Shown here piece by piece: positions 53,128 through 61,043 of a stretch of 64,000 bases of DNA. Origin of the DNA: Crocinitomicaceae bacterium (GTDB lineage: Bacteria > Bacteroidota > Bacteroidia > Flavobacteriales_D > Crocinitomicaceae); the NCBI GenBank assembly GCA_030830785.1, contig JAURMI010000022.1, positions 1-64,000 on the forward strand. The letters run 5' to 3'. The position numbers and the translations under genes are program-made. Position 1 is the stretch's first letter; each line of letters begins with the position of its first letter. Under the pieces are notes generated by a model that saw only the letters and a program-made list of their open reading frames with translations, did not search any database and had not been told where the DNA came from.

Positions 53128-53604
53128 CTACTTAAAGGTATAATTGCGTTGAAGTAAATAGGAGAGAAGTACAACGGCCAAACTAGAGCAGACATTTGCA
53201 ATTGAAGGGTAGAAGTTTAAAAATTCAATGAGTATTTTAAGCAAAAGATAATTGCCAATCCAAGCAAATCCAGCACTAACTGCATAGCGAAATAACTGAA
53301 TGCGCCCAATTAATTTGCTCGCTGTAAAAACCACATATTTGTTAAGAAGAAAGCCCAACCCAAAAGCTATTAAAAAACACAAAATAGAGCTAAGTGTATA
53401 AGCCGAAACAATATAAGTGGTTGATAAAACTTGGATATTGAAAATGCGTTTTTCGAATAAAAATTGATAAAAAACGAAAAAAAGAACCCAACTCGATACC
53501 AAATTGACGCCGCCACATGCTGCATAATAGAAAGTTTGCTTGTCAAAAATGCGCGCAAAAAGCGGATAAAAAATATCTAGAAAATGTCGAATTAACTTTC
53601 CCAT
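53128..53604 (-). CDS. GtrA-family membrane protein
   Basis: GtrA proteins are small four-helix membrane proteins, often linked to flipping or transfer of polyprenyl-linked sugars. The 158-residue protein has four hydrophobic segments and the family features YAACGGVNLVSSWVLFFVFY near the N-terminus and LGFLLNKYVVF in the middle. It overlaps the DUF2797 gene by 13 bases and ends the gldB-gldC operon. Confidence 0.87.
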   Translation of the reverse strand: MGKLIRHFLDIFYPLFARIFDKQTFYYAACGGVNLVSSWVLFFVFYQFLFEKRIFNIQVLSTTYIVSAYTLSSILCFLIAFGLGFLLNKYVVFTASKLIGRIQLFRYAVSAGFAWIGNYLLLKILIEFLNFYPSIANVCSSLAVVLLSYLLQRNYTFK

Positions 53605-54383
53605 CTTATCTGATAACCAGTATGTCTACGCATATTAATTACTTGCGTTTCATTGAGATATAAATATTGGCCTCTGATGCCACTAAGTGTGCCATTTATT
53701 TTATTTACTTGATCTAATGATATAGATTTGACAAGGTTCGGGTACTTGAGAACTGGGTAATTAAAGTTCCAAAGAATTTGATCGTCTGTCCAATATTGCG
53801 TAAGGTCAGTTGGTAGAGATTCCTCCATTTCCCATTTTAGATCGCGTAAATCAGGTCCCAAATAAGGCGTGTTTTTGAGCATATGTTGCCAATTGGTTTT
53901 GTCTGAAAAAAAATCTTTAAGTGCAACTTCCAACACCCCCGATAAATATCTATTTGGAACCTCAGCCAAGACTATTGCTGCGCTTGCGCCTTGGTCTATC
54001 CACCGGGTAGGCATTTGTGTTTTTCTCGTGATTCCAACTTTGGCTTTGTCAGTTTGTGCTAAATATACCAGATGTGGTTGATTGTGGTTATTTTGCTCAT
54101 AAATAGGATCGCGTCCCAACCCTAAATGGGCCTGGCAAAGTTCGGGGTGCAAAATGCAAGGGCTTGCTGCTGCTGCCGTCGAGAAACAATCAAAGCAAAA
54201 CCCTTCGCCGAAGGTTTTCTTTATTGCTTTAGTACAAATGCAGCAATTGATTTGTCCTGTAAATTCGAAACAGACCTCTTTTCCCAGATAGGAATTGAGA
54301 TCAATAGAACCATCGTGAAATTTCAATTTATATTGTATTGGATCCTCAAATTGAGTGTCCATTTTAGTTATGTGGAGCTCCAT
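53592..54383 (-). CDS. DUF2797-family protein with GIY-YIG-like region
   Basis: The 263-residue protein belongs to the DUF2797 family by its cysteine pattern (CCICTKAIKKTFGEGFC, then FDCF), which suggests a zinc site. The following segment HLVYLAQTDKAKVGITR, then WIDQGAS, resembles a diverged GIY-YIG fold. Biochemical role unknown. The start shares a base with the gldC stop (TAATG), so it is co-translated with the gliding genes. Confidence 0.85.
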   Translation of the reverse strand: MELHITKMDTQFEDPIQYKLKFHDGSIDLNSYLGKEVCFEFTGQINCCICTKAIKKTFGEGFCFDCFSTAAAASPCILHPELCQAHLGLGRDPIYEQNNHNQPHLVYLAQTDKAKVGITRKTQMPTRWIDQGASAAIVLAEVPNRYLSGVLEVALKDFFSDKTNWQHMLKNTPYLGPDLRDLKWEMEESLPTDLTQYWTDDQILWNFNYPVLKYPNLVKSISLDQVNKINGTLSGIRGQYLYLNETQVINMRRHTGYQIRWES

Positions 54384-54727
54384 TATTCGGGCATTATTTG
54401 CATTTTTTCAGCAAAATGATAACAGTAATCTCTGAGATCTTCACATATTAAGTGTTCTGCCGTAGCTTTTTCGAATGTATCTGCAAGCGTTAGCAATGTT
54501 TGATGAAAAAATTGCTTCATTTCTTCAATGGTCATATCTTTTGTCCATAGATCAATTTTCATCGTGTTTTTATTTTTAGCATCCCAAATTGATAGTAAAA
54601 AGGCAGCGGCCTCTTGCTTTTCAATTTGACTGTCACTGGCAGACCACAACATGCGCACTGGGAGTTGGTTGTCATTTAATCCAACTTGAATGTTAATTTG
54701 GGAGGTTTTTGTTATCTGATCGCTCAT
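54383..54727 (-). CDS. gldC: Gliding motility protein GldC
   Basis: GldC is a small cytoplasmic protein needed for efficient gliding in Flavobacterium. The 114-residue protein opens with TSQINIQVGLNDNQLPVRM. It continues with KNTMKIDLWTKDMTIEEMKQF and LADTFEKATAEHLICEDLRDY (read in overlapping pieces), the conserved features of the family. It overlaps gldB by four bases and DUF2797 by one base. Confidence 0.93.
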   Translation of the reverse strand: MSDQITKTSQINIQVGLNDNQLPVRMLWSASDSQIEKQEAAAFLLSIWDAKNKNTMKIDLWTKDMTIEEMKQFFHQTLLTLADTFEKATAEHLICEDLRDYCYHFAEKMQIMPE

Positions 54728-55728
54728 TTGGGTACTTCGTATTTTTTAAGAATTTGATGATAGGGTGTGTTTATTAGCTGCTTTAGGGTAGGTTTTTGCG
54801 CAACAATATATTGCTTTACGATACGATATCCTAAGAATCTTCCCATCCGATCAGGGCTCTCTTTGGGTAATCCGATGGTATATGGTCCTTCATTGAGCAA
54901 ATTCATATTGAGCTCTTGATCAGTTTTAAATAGAAACTGTTGTTCGACGATATATTCCCAAAAACCACGCTCAGCTTGTAGGGCCCATTTTAAATCTGTT
55001 GGAGAATATCTTAATACTTTATGTAATTGAATTTCTGGGGCACATATTTCAACAATGGCCAATAATTTCCCCCATCGGATCATTTCACTGGCCAAATTCT
55101 CGTCAGATGATTTTAATACATTGGTGCTTAGCCAAACCAGCAATCCATCAGTCGATGCAAACTCTGGTTCCATGCCTTTTTTAATCCAATCAAAAAATTG
55201 TTGCGATGGGAGGGCTTTAATCATGGGATGATTGTAGCCTAAATATCTTTCTTGACCTATGACAATTGATTTAGAGGAGGCATAGGCACTTGCTGCAAAT
55301 TGCGTATATGTAAAGCATATGGTTGAAGGAATTTTAGCGTCTGGTAAAAGGATTTGAAAGCGTTTTAATGCTGTTTCAATTTGATTGAATGTTTTTAGTC
55401 GCCATTTATGCTGCTTGTCAATACTTTGGATAATTTGTTTGGTGTATGGATGCTGAAATGTTGTGTTTAGACCATTATAAAAAGAGCTGTCTGTTTCAAT
55501 AGAAATATTAAGTGCATATGGAAAGCTGAATTCTACAAGGTCAAGATCAGTTTTAAGTAACTTTTGAAATTCTTTGCGTTGTTGTCCCTGTGTGCTGAAT
55601 CGAAATGTAGAGTCTAAATTTAAATAATTAACATGCAGCTTTGAGCGATTAATATCGACCTTATATGGATCATGACCACAACTTGTAATCACTGCTAGAA
55701 GAAGAAGAAAACCAAGCTTTTGTATCAT
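54724..55728 (-). CDS. gldB: Gliding motility lipoprotein GldB
   Basis: GldB is an outer- or inner-membrane lipoprotein required for gliding and T9SS stability in Flavobacteriia. The 334-residue protein has a lipoprotein signal ending ITSCGHD (Cys17). Family features include HYTRQF-like helical blocks and LPSQQFFDWIKKGMEP. Its pairing with gldC in the order gldB-gldC is the canonical arrangement. It is divergent from the barrel gene at 55772. Confidence 0.9.
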   Translation of the reverse strand: MIQKLGFLLLLAVITSCGHDPYKVDINRSKLHVNYLNLDSTFRFSTQGQQRKEFQKLLKTDLDLVEFSFPYALNISIETDSSFYNGLNTTFQHPYTKQIIQSIDKQHKWRLKTFNQIETALKRFQILLPDAKIPSTICFTYTQFAASAYASSKSIVIGQERYLGYNHPMIKALPSQQFFDWIKKGMEPEFASTDGLLVWLSTNVLKSSDENLASEMIRWGKLLAIVEICAPEIQLHKVLRYSPTDLKWALQAERGFWEYIVEQQFLFKTDQELNMNLLNEGPYTIGLPKESPDRMGRFLGYRIVKQYIVAQKPTLKQLINTPYHQILKKYEVPK

Positions 55729-55737
55729 GAATATTAT

Positions 55738-55745
55738 TATTTTTG
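55738..55745 (+). promoter_or_regulatory. -7 box of the barrel-nadE operon
   Basis: TATTTTTG is an exact match, 26 bases before the ATG at 55772. Confidence 0.42.
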
Positions 55746-55747
55746 TT

Positions 55748-55755
55748 CAAATTTA
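55748..55755 (-). promoter_or_regulatory. gldB: -7 box of the gldB operon
   Basis: Minus-strand TAAATTTG is an exact match, 19 bases before the gldB ATG. It stands two bases from the opposing box at 55738-55745, so the two promoters overlap and could interfere. Confidence 0.42.
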
Positions 55756-55771
55756 ATACTAAAAAGGCAAC

Positions 55772-56590
55772 ATGAATTCAACTAAATTTTCTTATCTGTT
55801 TATTTTGTCTCTTGTTTGGTTACAATCTCAAAATGCATTTAGCCAAGCTGTTGCCGAAAAAAGACTTCAAGGAGGCATCACAGGTGCAGTTGGGCTGAAT
55901 TTCCCAAAAATGGGCACAAACATGCTTGAAAGTTCGGTTGGCTTTTCCTCTTGTTTTGGCGTTAATTTTACCCGATCTACAAAAGAGTCGCAGAATATTG
56001 CATTTAATGCTGGCCTAGAATTTGATATTGATCAAATAAATTATAAGGTTACAGGAACAGATGTGTTTTATCGCTTTACAGACAAACAAATCAAAACAAA
56101 GGATCAAACGGTTTCGACCGATAAGTATTTCAATTTATTGGAAAGAACCTATGAGCCTCTGTATTTAACGTTGCCACTAGGGTTGACATTTCGAACAGAT
56201 TTCATTGGTGACTATCGAGGTGTGTTTAAATTTGGATTACGTAACCGTTTATTATTGACAAGTAGTGTAAACGATAAAGGGTCGGTGGTTGATGTTTCAG
56301 GAGGGTTGCCCACAGATTTAACTGAAAATATTGGGATGAATGTTGATAAAGATTTATTCTTTTATAATGGTAATTTGGGTTTGAGTGCTGGTGTAGAATG
56401 GAATTTTTCAGGATCGACGTGTTTGCTGATCGAGGCTGGATTTAATTATGGATTCATGCCACTACATTTAACGGGCAAAGAACAAAATTATACCTTGTTC
56501 AACCTAGATCCCAACACGCTTACAGCATCTTATTTTAGAAATCAAGCTACCTTAAATCAAACCCATTTAAAATTCACCTTATTGTTCTAA
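55772..56590 (+). CDS. Putative outer-membrane beta-barrel protein
   Basis: The 272-residue protein has a signal peptide (about 1-25, ending NAFSQA). The rest is a series of short amphipathic strands with Gly turns ending in LKFTLLF, a C-terminal Phe typical of outer-membrane barrels. No specific family was recognised, though it resembles PorT-like small barrels. It lies two bases before nadE. Confidence 0.72.
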   Translation: MNSTKFSYLFILSLVWLQSQNAFSQAVAEKRLQGGITGAVGLNFPKMGTNMLESSVGFSSCFGVNFTRSTKESQNIAFNAGLEFDIDQINYKVTGTDVFYRFTDKQIKTKDQTVSTDKYFNLLERTYEPLYLTLPLGLTFRTDFIGDYRGVFKFGLRNRLLLTSSVNDKGSVVDVSGGLPTDLTENIGMNVDKDLFFYNGNLGLSAGVEWNFSGSTCLLIEAGFNYGFMPLHLTGKEQNYTLFNLDPNTLTASYFRNQATLNQTHLKFTLLF

Positions 56591-56592
56591 AC

Positions 56593-57372
56593 ATGCATCC
56601 TGTTGCACAACATATTGTTGATTGGTTGGCATCGTATCATGAAAAATCTGGGTGTAAAGGCTTTGTAATTGGTGTTTCAGGCGGAATAGATTCAGCTTTG
56701 AGCTCTACTTTGTGCGCACTAACTGGTATTCCGACTATATGTCTTAGTATGCCCATACGTCAAAGTTCGGCAGAGTTTAAACGTGCCAATGAACACTTGG
56801 AGGATCTTACTGCCCGATTCGAAAATGTAAGTTGTCAAATCATTGAATTAACTGATGCATTTGCAGCCCTCGAGGCTTGTTTGCCATTAGATTCTCAATC
56901 ACATCCTTTGGCAATGGCCAATACAAGATCTAGATTGCGAATGACTACGCTTTATGCTATAGCTCAAAAGCATCATTCTCTTGTGGTTGGCACTGGCAAT
57001 AAAGTGGAAGATTTTGGAGTGGGGTTCTATACAAAATACGGCGATGGTGGTGTTGATTTAAGTCCAATCGCTGACCTCATGAAGACGGAAGTTTTTGCAC
57101 TGGCTAAATCTTTGAATATTGTCGATTCGATTCAAAAAGCAGCGCCTACCGATGGCCTTTGGGAGGATGGTCGCTCGGATGAAGATCAAATAGGTGCAAG
57201 TTACCCTGAATTAGAATGGGCAATGCTTTATAATGGCGATTCATCTAAGCTTAGTTCAAGGCAAAATCAAGTGTTAAAAATTTACAGGCATTTTCATCAG
57301 GCCAATGTCCATAAAATGAAGCCAATACCAGTTTGCACAATTCCAGATCAGTTAAAGGGAAATTTTCATTGA
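56593..57372 (+). CDS. nadE: NAD synthase, ammonia-dependent
   Basis: NadE makes NAD from its deamido form. The 259-residue protein has the ATP-pyrophosphatase loop VIGVSGGIDSALSSTL (SGGIDS at 29-34) and the NAD-binding region VVGTGNKVEDFGVGFY, then YGDGGVDLSPIADLMKTEV. It lacks the N-terminal glutaminase domain of large NadE, so it uses ammonia. Its stop overlaps the WG-repeat gene (TGATG). Confidence 0.95.
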   Translation: MHPVAQHIVDWLASYHEKSGCKGFVIGVSGGIDSALSSTLCALTGIPTICLSMPIRQSSAEFKRANEHLEDLTARFENVSCQIIELTDAFAALEACLPLDSQSHPLAMANTRSRLRMTTLYAIAQKHHSLVVGTGNKVEDFGVGFYTKYGDGGVDLSPIADLMKTEVFALAKSLNIVDSIQKAAPTDGLWEDGRSDEDQIGASYPELEWAMLYNGDSSKLSSRQNQVLKIYRHFHQANVHKMKPIPVCTIPDQLKGNFH

Positions 57373-59333
57373 TGAAAAATTTAAAAATCTTTTTTTTTAT
57401 TTTCATTCCTATCAGTGGGCATCTATGGGCTCAAAAAAATACGCAAAAAGGACTTGAAGCACTTTCTGCTCAAAATTTTGGATTGGCCCTTAACTTCTTT
57501 TACAAGGATTTAAATAAAGACAGTTTGTCTGCAAGCTTTGGTTTATCAAATTATTATTTGAACAACTATTGTTTTAATGCAGACAGCGCTTATTTATATA
57601 TTAATTCTTGTCTCGCATCCTGGGACCAAGCAAATTCAAAAAATAAAATAGCCATACAACAAAGATTGCCAATATCAGATAGTTCAATTTTTCTGTTATT
57701 GCAACATTTGGCGGATAAAGAATTTTATTTGGCCAAACAAAAAGAGAACATAGCGGATTTGCAACAAGTTATTTTGCGCTATGGTAGAGAATTTGAAAAA
57801 ATTGAACAAGAGGCCATATTGATTCGCGATTCAATCGCATTTAAGGATGCTGCTAATGCGAACACCTCTCAATCCTTTTATAACTTTATATCAAAGTACC
57901 CAGCGTCTAGACAATTTGTTTTGGCCCAGGATCGATATCAAAAACTGCTCTATAGCGAACAAACTTCTCTAGGTACAGAATTGGCATTTTATAACTTTAT
58001 TGAAAAAAATCAAAATAGCCCTTTTGTAGATGAGGCTTGGCAAAGAATTTATGTTTTTTACGAGGATACAAATAGCGTTGCCCAATTTCAAAATTTCATA
58101 CTTCGTTATCCCGACGCACCTGAACAATTAATTGTCAAGGCATGGGAGGGTATATATAGATGCTACATGCAGCCCTTTTCATCGGAAAAATTAGCGCAAT
58201 TTAGAATTGAATTTCCAAACTACCCATTTTCCCAAAAGATCAAAGGTGATTTAGAATTACTATCAAAAAAATTATACCCATTTAACCTAAATGGGCACTT
58301 TGGTTATATGGATGAAAATGGCACAAAAATAATTGTGGCCCAATACGATGATGCAAATCCATTCATTGAAGACTTGGCTATTGTTTCCAATAGAGAATTG
58401 TATGGAATCATAAACAAAAAAAATGATATTATCTTGCCATTTATCTATGTGGATATTTCAAGGATTAATAAGGGTTTTTTACTTGAAGATGAAAACGGTT
58501 ATTACCTCCTTGATTCATCATTGAATTTTATAAATTCCAAACCCGAACAATGGGAGGACATTCAACAGTATTTATCTACATTAAATCCGAGCGTAGAGCC
58601 AGAAATTTCCAATTCAGCGGTCTTTGATTTAATAGAACAAAATGGAAAATATGGATTAAATTTTAATTCGAAGAAAATCATAGAAGTTAAATACGATCAA
58701 ATTCTCTTTGAAAGTCCGTTGCAAATAATTTCAGTAAGACAAGGTCAATCTTTGTTATACTTTGATAATACAGGTAAAAAACTAGCAATCAATGGAATGG
58801 AATGGTTTTTGGAAGCACCTGAATTGACATTATTTAATGAGGATGGAATAGCTGTGTTTTTCAAAGCGGGAAAACTTGGTTTGATCAATAGCAAAGGTAA
58901 AGAACTTATAAAGAGTAAATACGAAATGGCTTTGCCTGAATATAAGGGCTTGTGGCCTGTTAAATTTAATGGGCAATGGGGGGTGGTTGACCTTTCACAA
59001 AAAAATATTTTGCCATTTCAATATAAGAGTATTGTTTCATTTCAACCCATTGGATTTTTAATTGAAGACAATACGGGTATTGGCCTTATAGACTCCCTTG
59101 GAAATTGGATATTAACACCTAGCTTTAAAACTATAAAATCTTTGGATTCAAACTGTCTATTGGTTGAGAACGAGAAAGGGCTTGGAATTTATTCAAGTAG
59201 TGGCGAGCAATTAGTAGAATGTGCATTTAATCGGATTATACCTTTTGATAATGATTGTCTGCAACTTTTCTCATCAGAGGGATTGTCTTATTTTGTGTTG
59301 TCCAAGAGAAAATATATTTCTTTTACGCCATGA
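57372..59333 (+). CDS. WG-repeat protein with helical N-terminal region
   Basis: The protein of about 653 residues has a signal peptide (about 1-22). A helical TPR-like region follows (about 25-310). At least five WG-type repeats occupy about 320-650. Examples are GHFGYMDENGTKII, GKYGLNFNSKKII, GKLGLINSKGKELI, GQWGVVDLSQKNIL and GIGLIDSLGNWIL. WG repeats are structural and usually lie outside the cell or in the envelope; no enzyme activity is suggested. The start follows the nadE stop by overlap, and the end overlaps the TonB-like gene (ATGA). A frame beginning 39 bases earlier lacks a proper signal peptide. Confidence 0.84.
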   Translation: MKNLKIFFFIFIPISGHLWAQKNTQKGLEALSAQNFGLALNFFYKDLNKDSLSASFGLSNYYLNNYCFNADSAYLYINSCLASWDQANSKNKIAIQQRLPISDSSIFLLLQHLADKEFYLAKQKENIADLQQVILRYGREFEKIEQEAILIRDSIAFKDAANANTSQSFYNFISKYPASRQFVLAQDRYQKLLYSEQTSLGTELAFYNFIEKNQNSPFVDEAWQRIYVFYEDTNSVAQFQNFILRYPDAPEQLIVKAWEGIYRCYMQPFSSEKLAQFRIEFPNYPFSQKIKGDLELLSKKLYPFNLNGHFGYMDENGTKIIVAQYDDANPFIEDLAIVSNRELYGIINKKNDIILPFIYVDISRINKGFLLEDENGYYLLDSSLNFINSKPEQWEDIQQYLSTLNPSVEPEISNSAVFDLIEQNGKYGLNFNSKKIIEVKYDQILFESPLQIISVRQGQSLLYFDNTGKKLAINGMEWFLEAPELTLFNEDGIAVFFKAGKLGLINSKGKELIKSKYEMALPEYKGLWPVKFNGQWGVVDLSQKNILPFQYKSIVSFQPIGFLIEDNTGIGLIDSLGNWILTPSFKTIKSLDSNCLLVENEKGLGIYSSSGEQLVECAFNRIIPFDNDCLQLFSSEGLSYFVLSKRKYISFTP

Positions 59334-60100
59334 GGCCATTTAAAATTCAGTCTGAGCATTATTTTAAAGCCTTAATTATCGTTTTAAGTGTTTATGTGGG
59401 CTCTTTTGTCTATTTGGAACTCACCACGGTAAAAAAAGAAGACATGCTTTCCACTGAAGGACTTTATGAAGTCGCCTTACAAGAGCTAAGTCCTGAAGAG
59501 AAGGATCTAATGCGGGAGCAAATGAATATTGAAAGAGCGGAGCAATTACGAAATATTGCTCGAGATGCAAACGACCAAAGGATGCAATCCTATGAAAATT
59601 GGTCTGCTCAGACATCCAAGGCTGCACAAGGTGATCCAGAACAAGCTGCACGCGATTATGAAGCAGAAGTATTTGCCCAAACTGGAGGTGAGCAAACGCG
59701 CGCCAACATGATTAATCAAAGTAAAAAGAGAATTGAGCAGTTAAAACAAAAAAATACAACGAATTCAACATCGCATTCAAATAATGCTGCTCCAAATCAA
59801 TATGCCGGGGCAGTTATGGTTGATTTTAGCGTAAATAGACGCACTGCTTTGGATGGCAACACTTGGTATGTTCGCAACCCAGGGTATACCTGTGGTTTTA
59901 ATGCCTCTGGTTTAGTTTATGTTCAAATTCAAGTCAATTCATCAGGAAAAGTTAGTGCAGCAAATTATCAAGAGGCTAAAAGTATAAATGCATCTCCTTG
60001 CATGATTGAACAAGCGATCAAATATGCTAAAATGTCTAGATTTAGCCCAGGAGATGGGAGTGAAAACGGTTGGATTTCTTATCAATTTGAATCACAATAG
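59330..60100 (+). CDS. TonB-like energy-transducer protein
   Basis: The protein of about 256 residues has a single membrane helix near residues 13-30. A long charged helical stretch follows (about 50-150). The C-terminal TonB-type domain (about 195-256) carries GLVYVQIQVNSSGKVSAAN and AIKYAKMSRFSPG. The usual proline-rich spacer is replaced by the helical region, and no ExbB/ExbD genes are beside it. It is translationally coupled to the WG-repeat gene. A role in passing inner-membrane energy to an outer-membrane partner is inferred. Confidence 0.78.
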   Translation: MRPFKIQSEHYFKALIIVLSVYVGSFVYLELTTVKKEDMLSTEGLYEVALQELSPEEKDLMREQMNIERAEQLRNIARDANDQRMQSYENWSAQTSKAAQGDPEQAARDYEAEVFAQTGGEQTRANMINQSKKRIEQLKQKNTTNSTSHSNNAAPNQYAGAVMVDFSVNRRTALDGNTWYVRNPGYTCGFNASGLVYVQIQVNSSGKVSAANYQEAKSINASPCMIEQAIKYAKMSRFSPGDGSENGWISYQFESQ

Positions 60101-60126
60101 ATTTAAGATGTTTGCGAGAAAACAAC

Positions 60127-60145
60127 TTGATTAAAAAATAATCAA
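60127..60145. promoter_or_regulatory. Inverted repeat upstream of the XRE/S24 regulator
   Basis: TTGATTA and TAATCAA are perfect complements around AAAAA. The site lies about 50 bases before the start of the regulator gene. No T-run follows, so it is more likely an operator than a terminator. Confidence 0.42.
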
Positions 60146-60162
60146 AACAATGACGAGATACT

Positions 60163-60192
60163 GATAATTTAATTATATTTGACAAAATTATC
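60163..60192. promoter_or_regulatory. Inverted repeat flanking the regulator's -7 box
   Basis: GATAATTT (60163-60170) and AAATTATC (60185-60192) are perfect complements that bracket the -7 box. A repressor bound here would block transcription of its own gene. Confidence 0.42.
60174..60181 (+). promoter_or_regulatory. -7 box of the XRE/S24 regulator gene
   Basis: TATATTTG is an exact TAnnTTTG match, 14 bases before the ATG, leaving only a few bases of leader. Confidence 0.45.
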
Positions 60193-60195
60193 TGT

Positions 60196-60996
60196 ATGTT
60201 TATCGCTCAGAATCTAAAATTTTTACGCAAAAGAAAAGGACTTTCTCAGGAAGAAATGGCATCAATTTTAGGGCTTAATCGTTCGACTTATAGTGGATAC
60301 GAAAATGAAGTGGCGCAACCAAATTTGGAAATATTATTACAACTTGCTAAATCTGAGAATATTCCTCTTGAAGTAATCCTCTCTAAGCAGCTTGATCAAC
60401 TTTCAAGTGTTGGTCTTGATCAATTACAAGGAACTTGGAAGGCAGATGCAAGAGGTCAAAATTTGCGCGTATTAGCCACTGTTGTCAATTCAGAAAATGA
60501 AGAAGAAATTGAATTGATTCCTCAAAAGGTAAGTGCAGGGTATTCTAGTGGCTATGCAGATCCAAATTATTTAGAAAAGCTTCCCACGATGCGCTTGCCT
60601 TTTTTATCCAAAGATCGTAAATACCGGGCGTTTCCTATCAGTGGTGATTCTATGCCTCCTGTTGTTCACGGTTCTTATGTAGTAGGGGAGTTTGTACAAG
60701 ATTGGTTGAGTTTACCCTCAAATATACCTTGTATTGTAGTGACAAAAGAGGACGGCATTGTTTTTAAATATCTTCAAAATCGATTACAAGAAGACCAAAT
60801 GCTTCGACTTAGTTCGACAAATCCAATCTATGCGCCATTTAATGTCCCAGTTTCAGAAATTCTCGAAATTTGGCGTTTTGTTTCCTATATATCTAAAGAG
60901 TTACCAGACGTGCAATTGGATCATACTTCACTAAGTGAACAAATTAGAGCCATGCAATCTGATTTACATTCTGCTTTAGGACTTAAAAACAAATAG
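60196..60996 (+). CDS. XRE-family regulator with LexA/S24-like autoprotease domain
   Basis: The 266-residue protein has an N-terminal helix-turn-helix (about 5-60; SQEEMASILGLNRSTYSGYE) and a C-terminal S24/LexA-like domain. The self-cleavage features are present: Ala114-Gly115 in KVSAGYSSGY, Ser152 in ISGDSMPPV, and Lys191 in IVFKYLQNR. The spacing of these residues is close to that in LexA (Ala-Gly to Ser about 35, Ser to Lys about 37). It is therefore probably a repressor that can be switched by self-cleavage, perhaps on DNA damage; this is inferred. It lies upstream of thrS but has its own promoter and operator-like repeats. Confidence 0.88.
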   Translation: MFIAQNLKFLRKRKGLSQEEMASILGLNRSTYSGYENEVAQPNLEILLQLAKSENIPLEVILSKQLDQLSSVGLDQLQGTWKADARGQNLRVLATVVNSENEEEIELIPQKVSAGYSSGYADPNYLEKLPTMRLPFLSKDRKYRAFPISGDSMPPVVHGSYVVGEFVQDWLSLPSNIPCIVVTKEDGIVFKYLQNRLQEDQMLRLSSTNPIYAPFNVPVSEILEIWRFVSYISKELPDVQLDHTSLSEQIRAMQSDLHSALGLKNK

Positions 60997-61016
60997 GTAA
61001 GAACCACTTTTTTATG

Positions 61017-61024
61017 TAATTTTG
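61017..61024 (+). promoter_or_regulatory. thrS: -7 box of the thrS operon
   Basis: TAATTTTG is an exact match, 19 bases before the thrS ATG. It gives thrS-infC-rpmI-rplT a promoter separate from the upstream regulator. Confidence 0.42.
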
Positions 61025-61043
61025 CGCTTCATTTGTTCAATAC

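Noticed and set aside
53118-53129. AGCAA-AA-TTGCT hairpin between the DUF4249 and gtrA genes
   Set aside because: The loop would be only two bases and no T-run follows, so it cannot be a working terminator.
60127-60145. Terminator for the TonB-like gene
   Set aside because: The repeat has a purely AT stem and lacks a downstream T-run; an operator is more likely.
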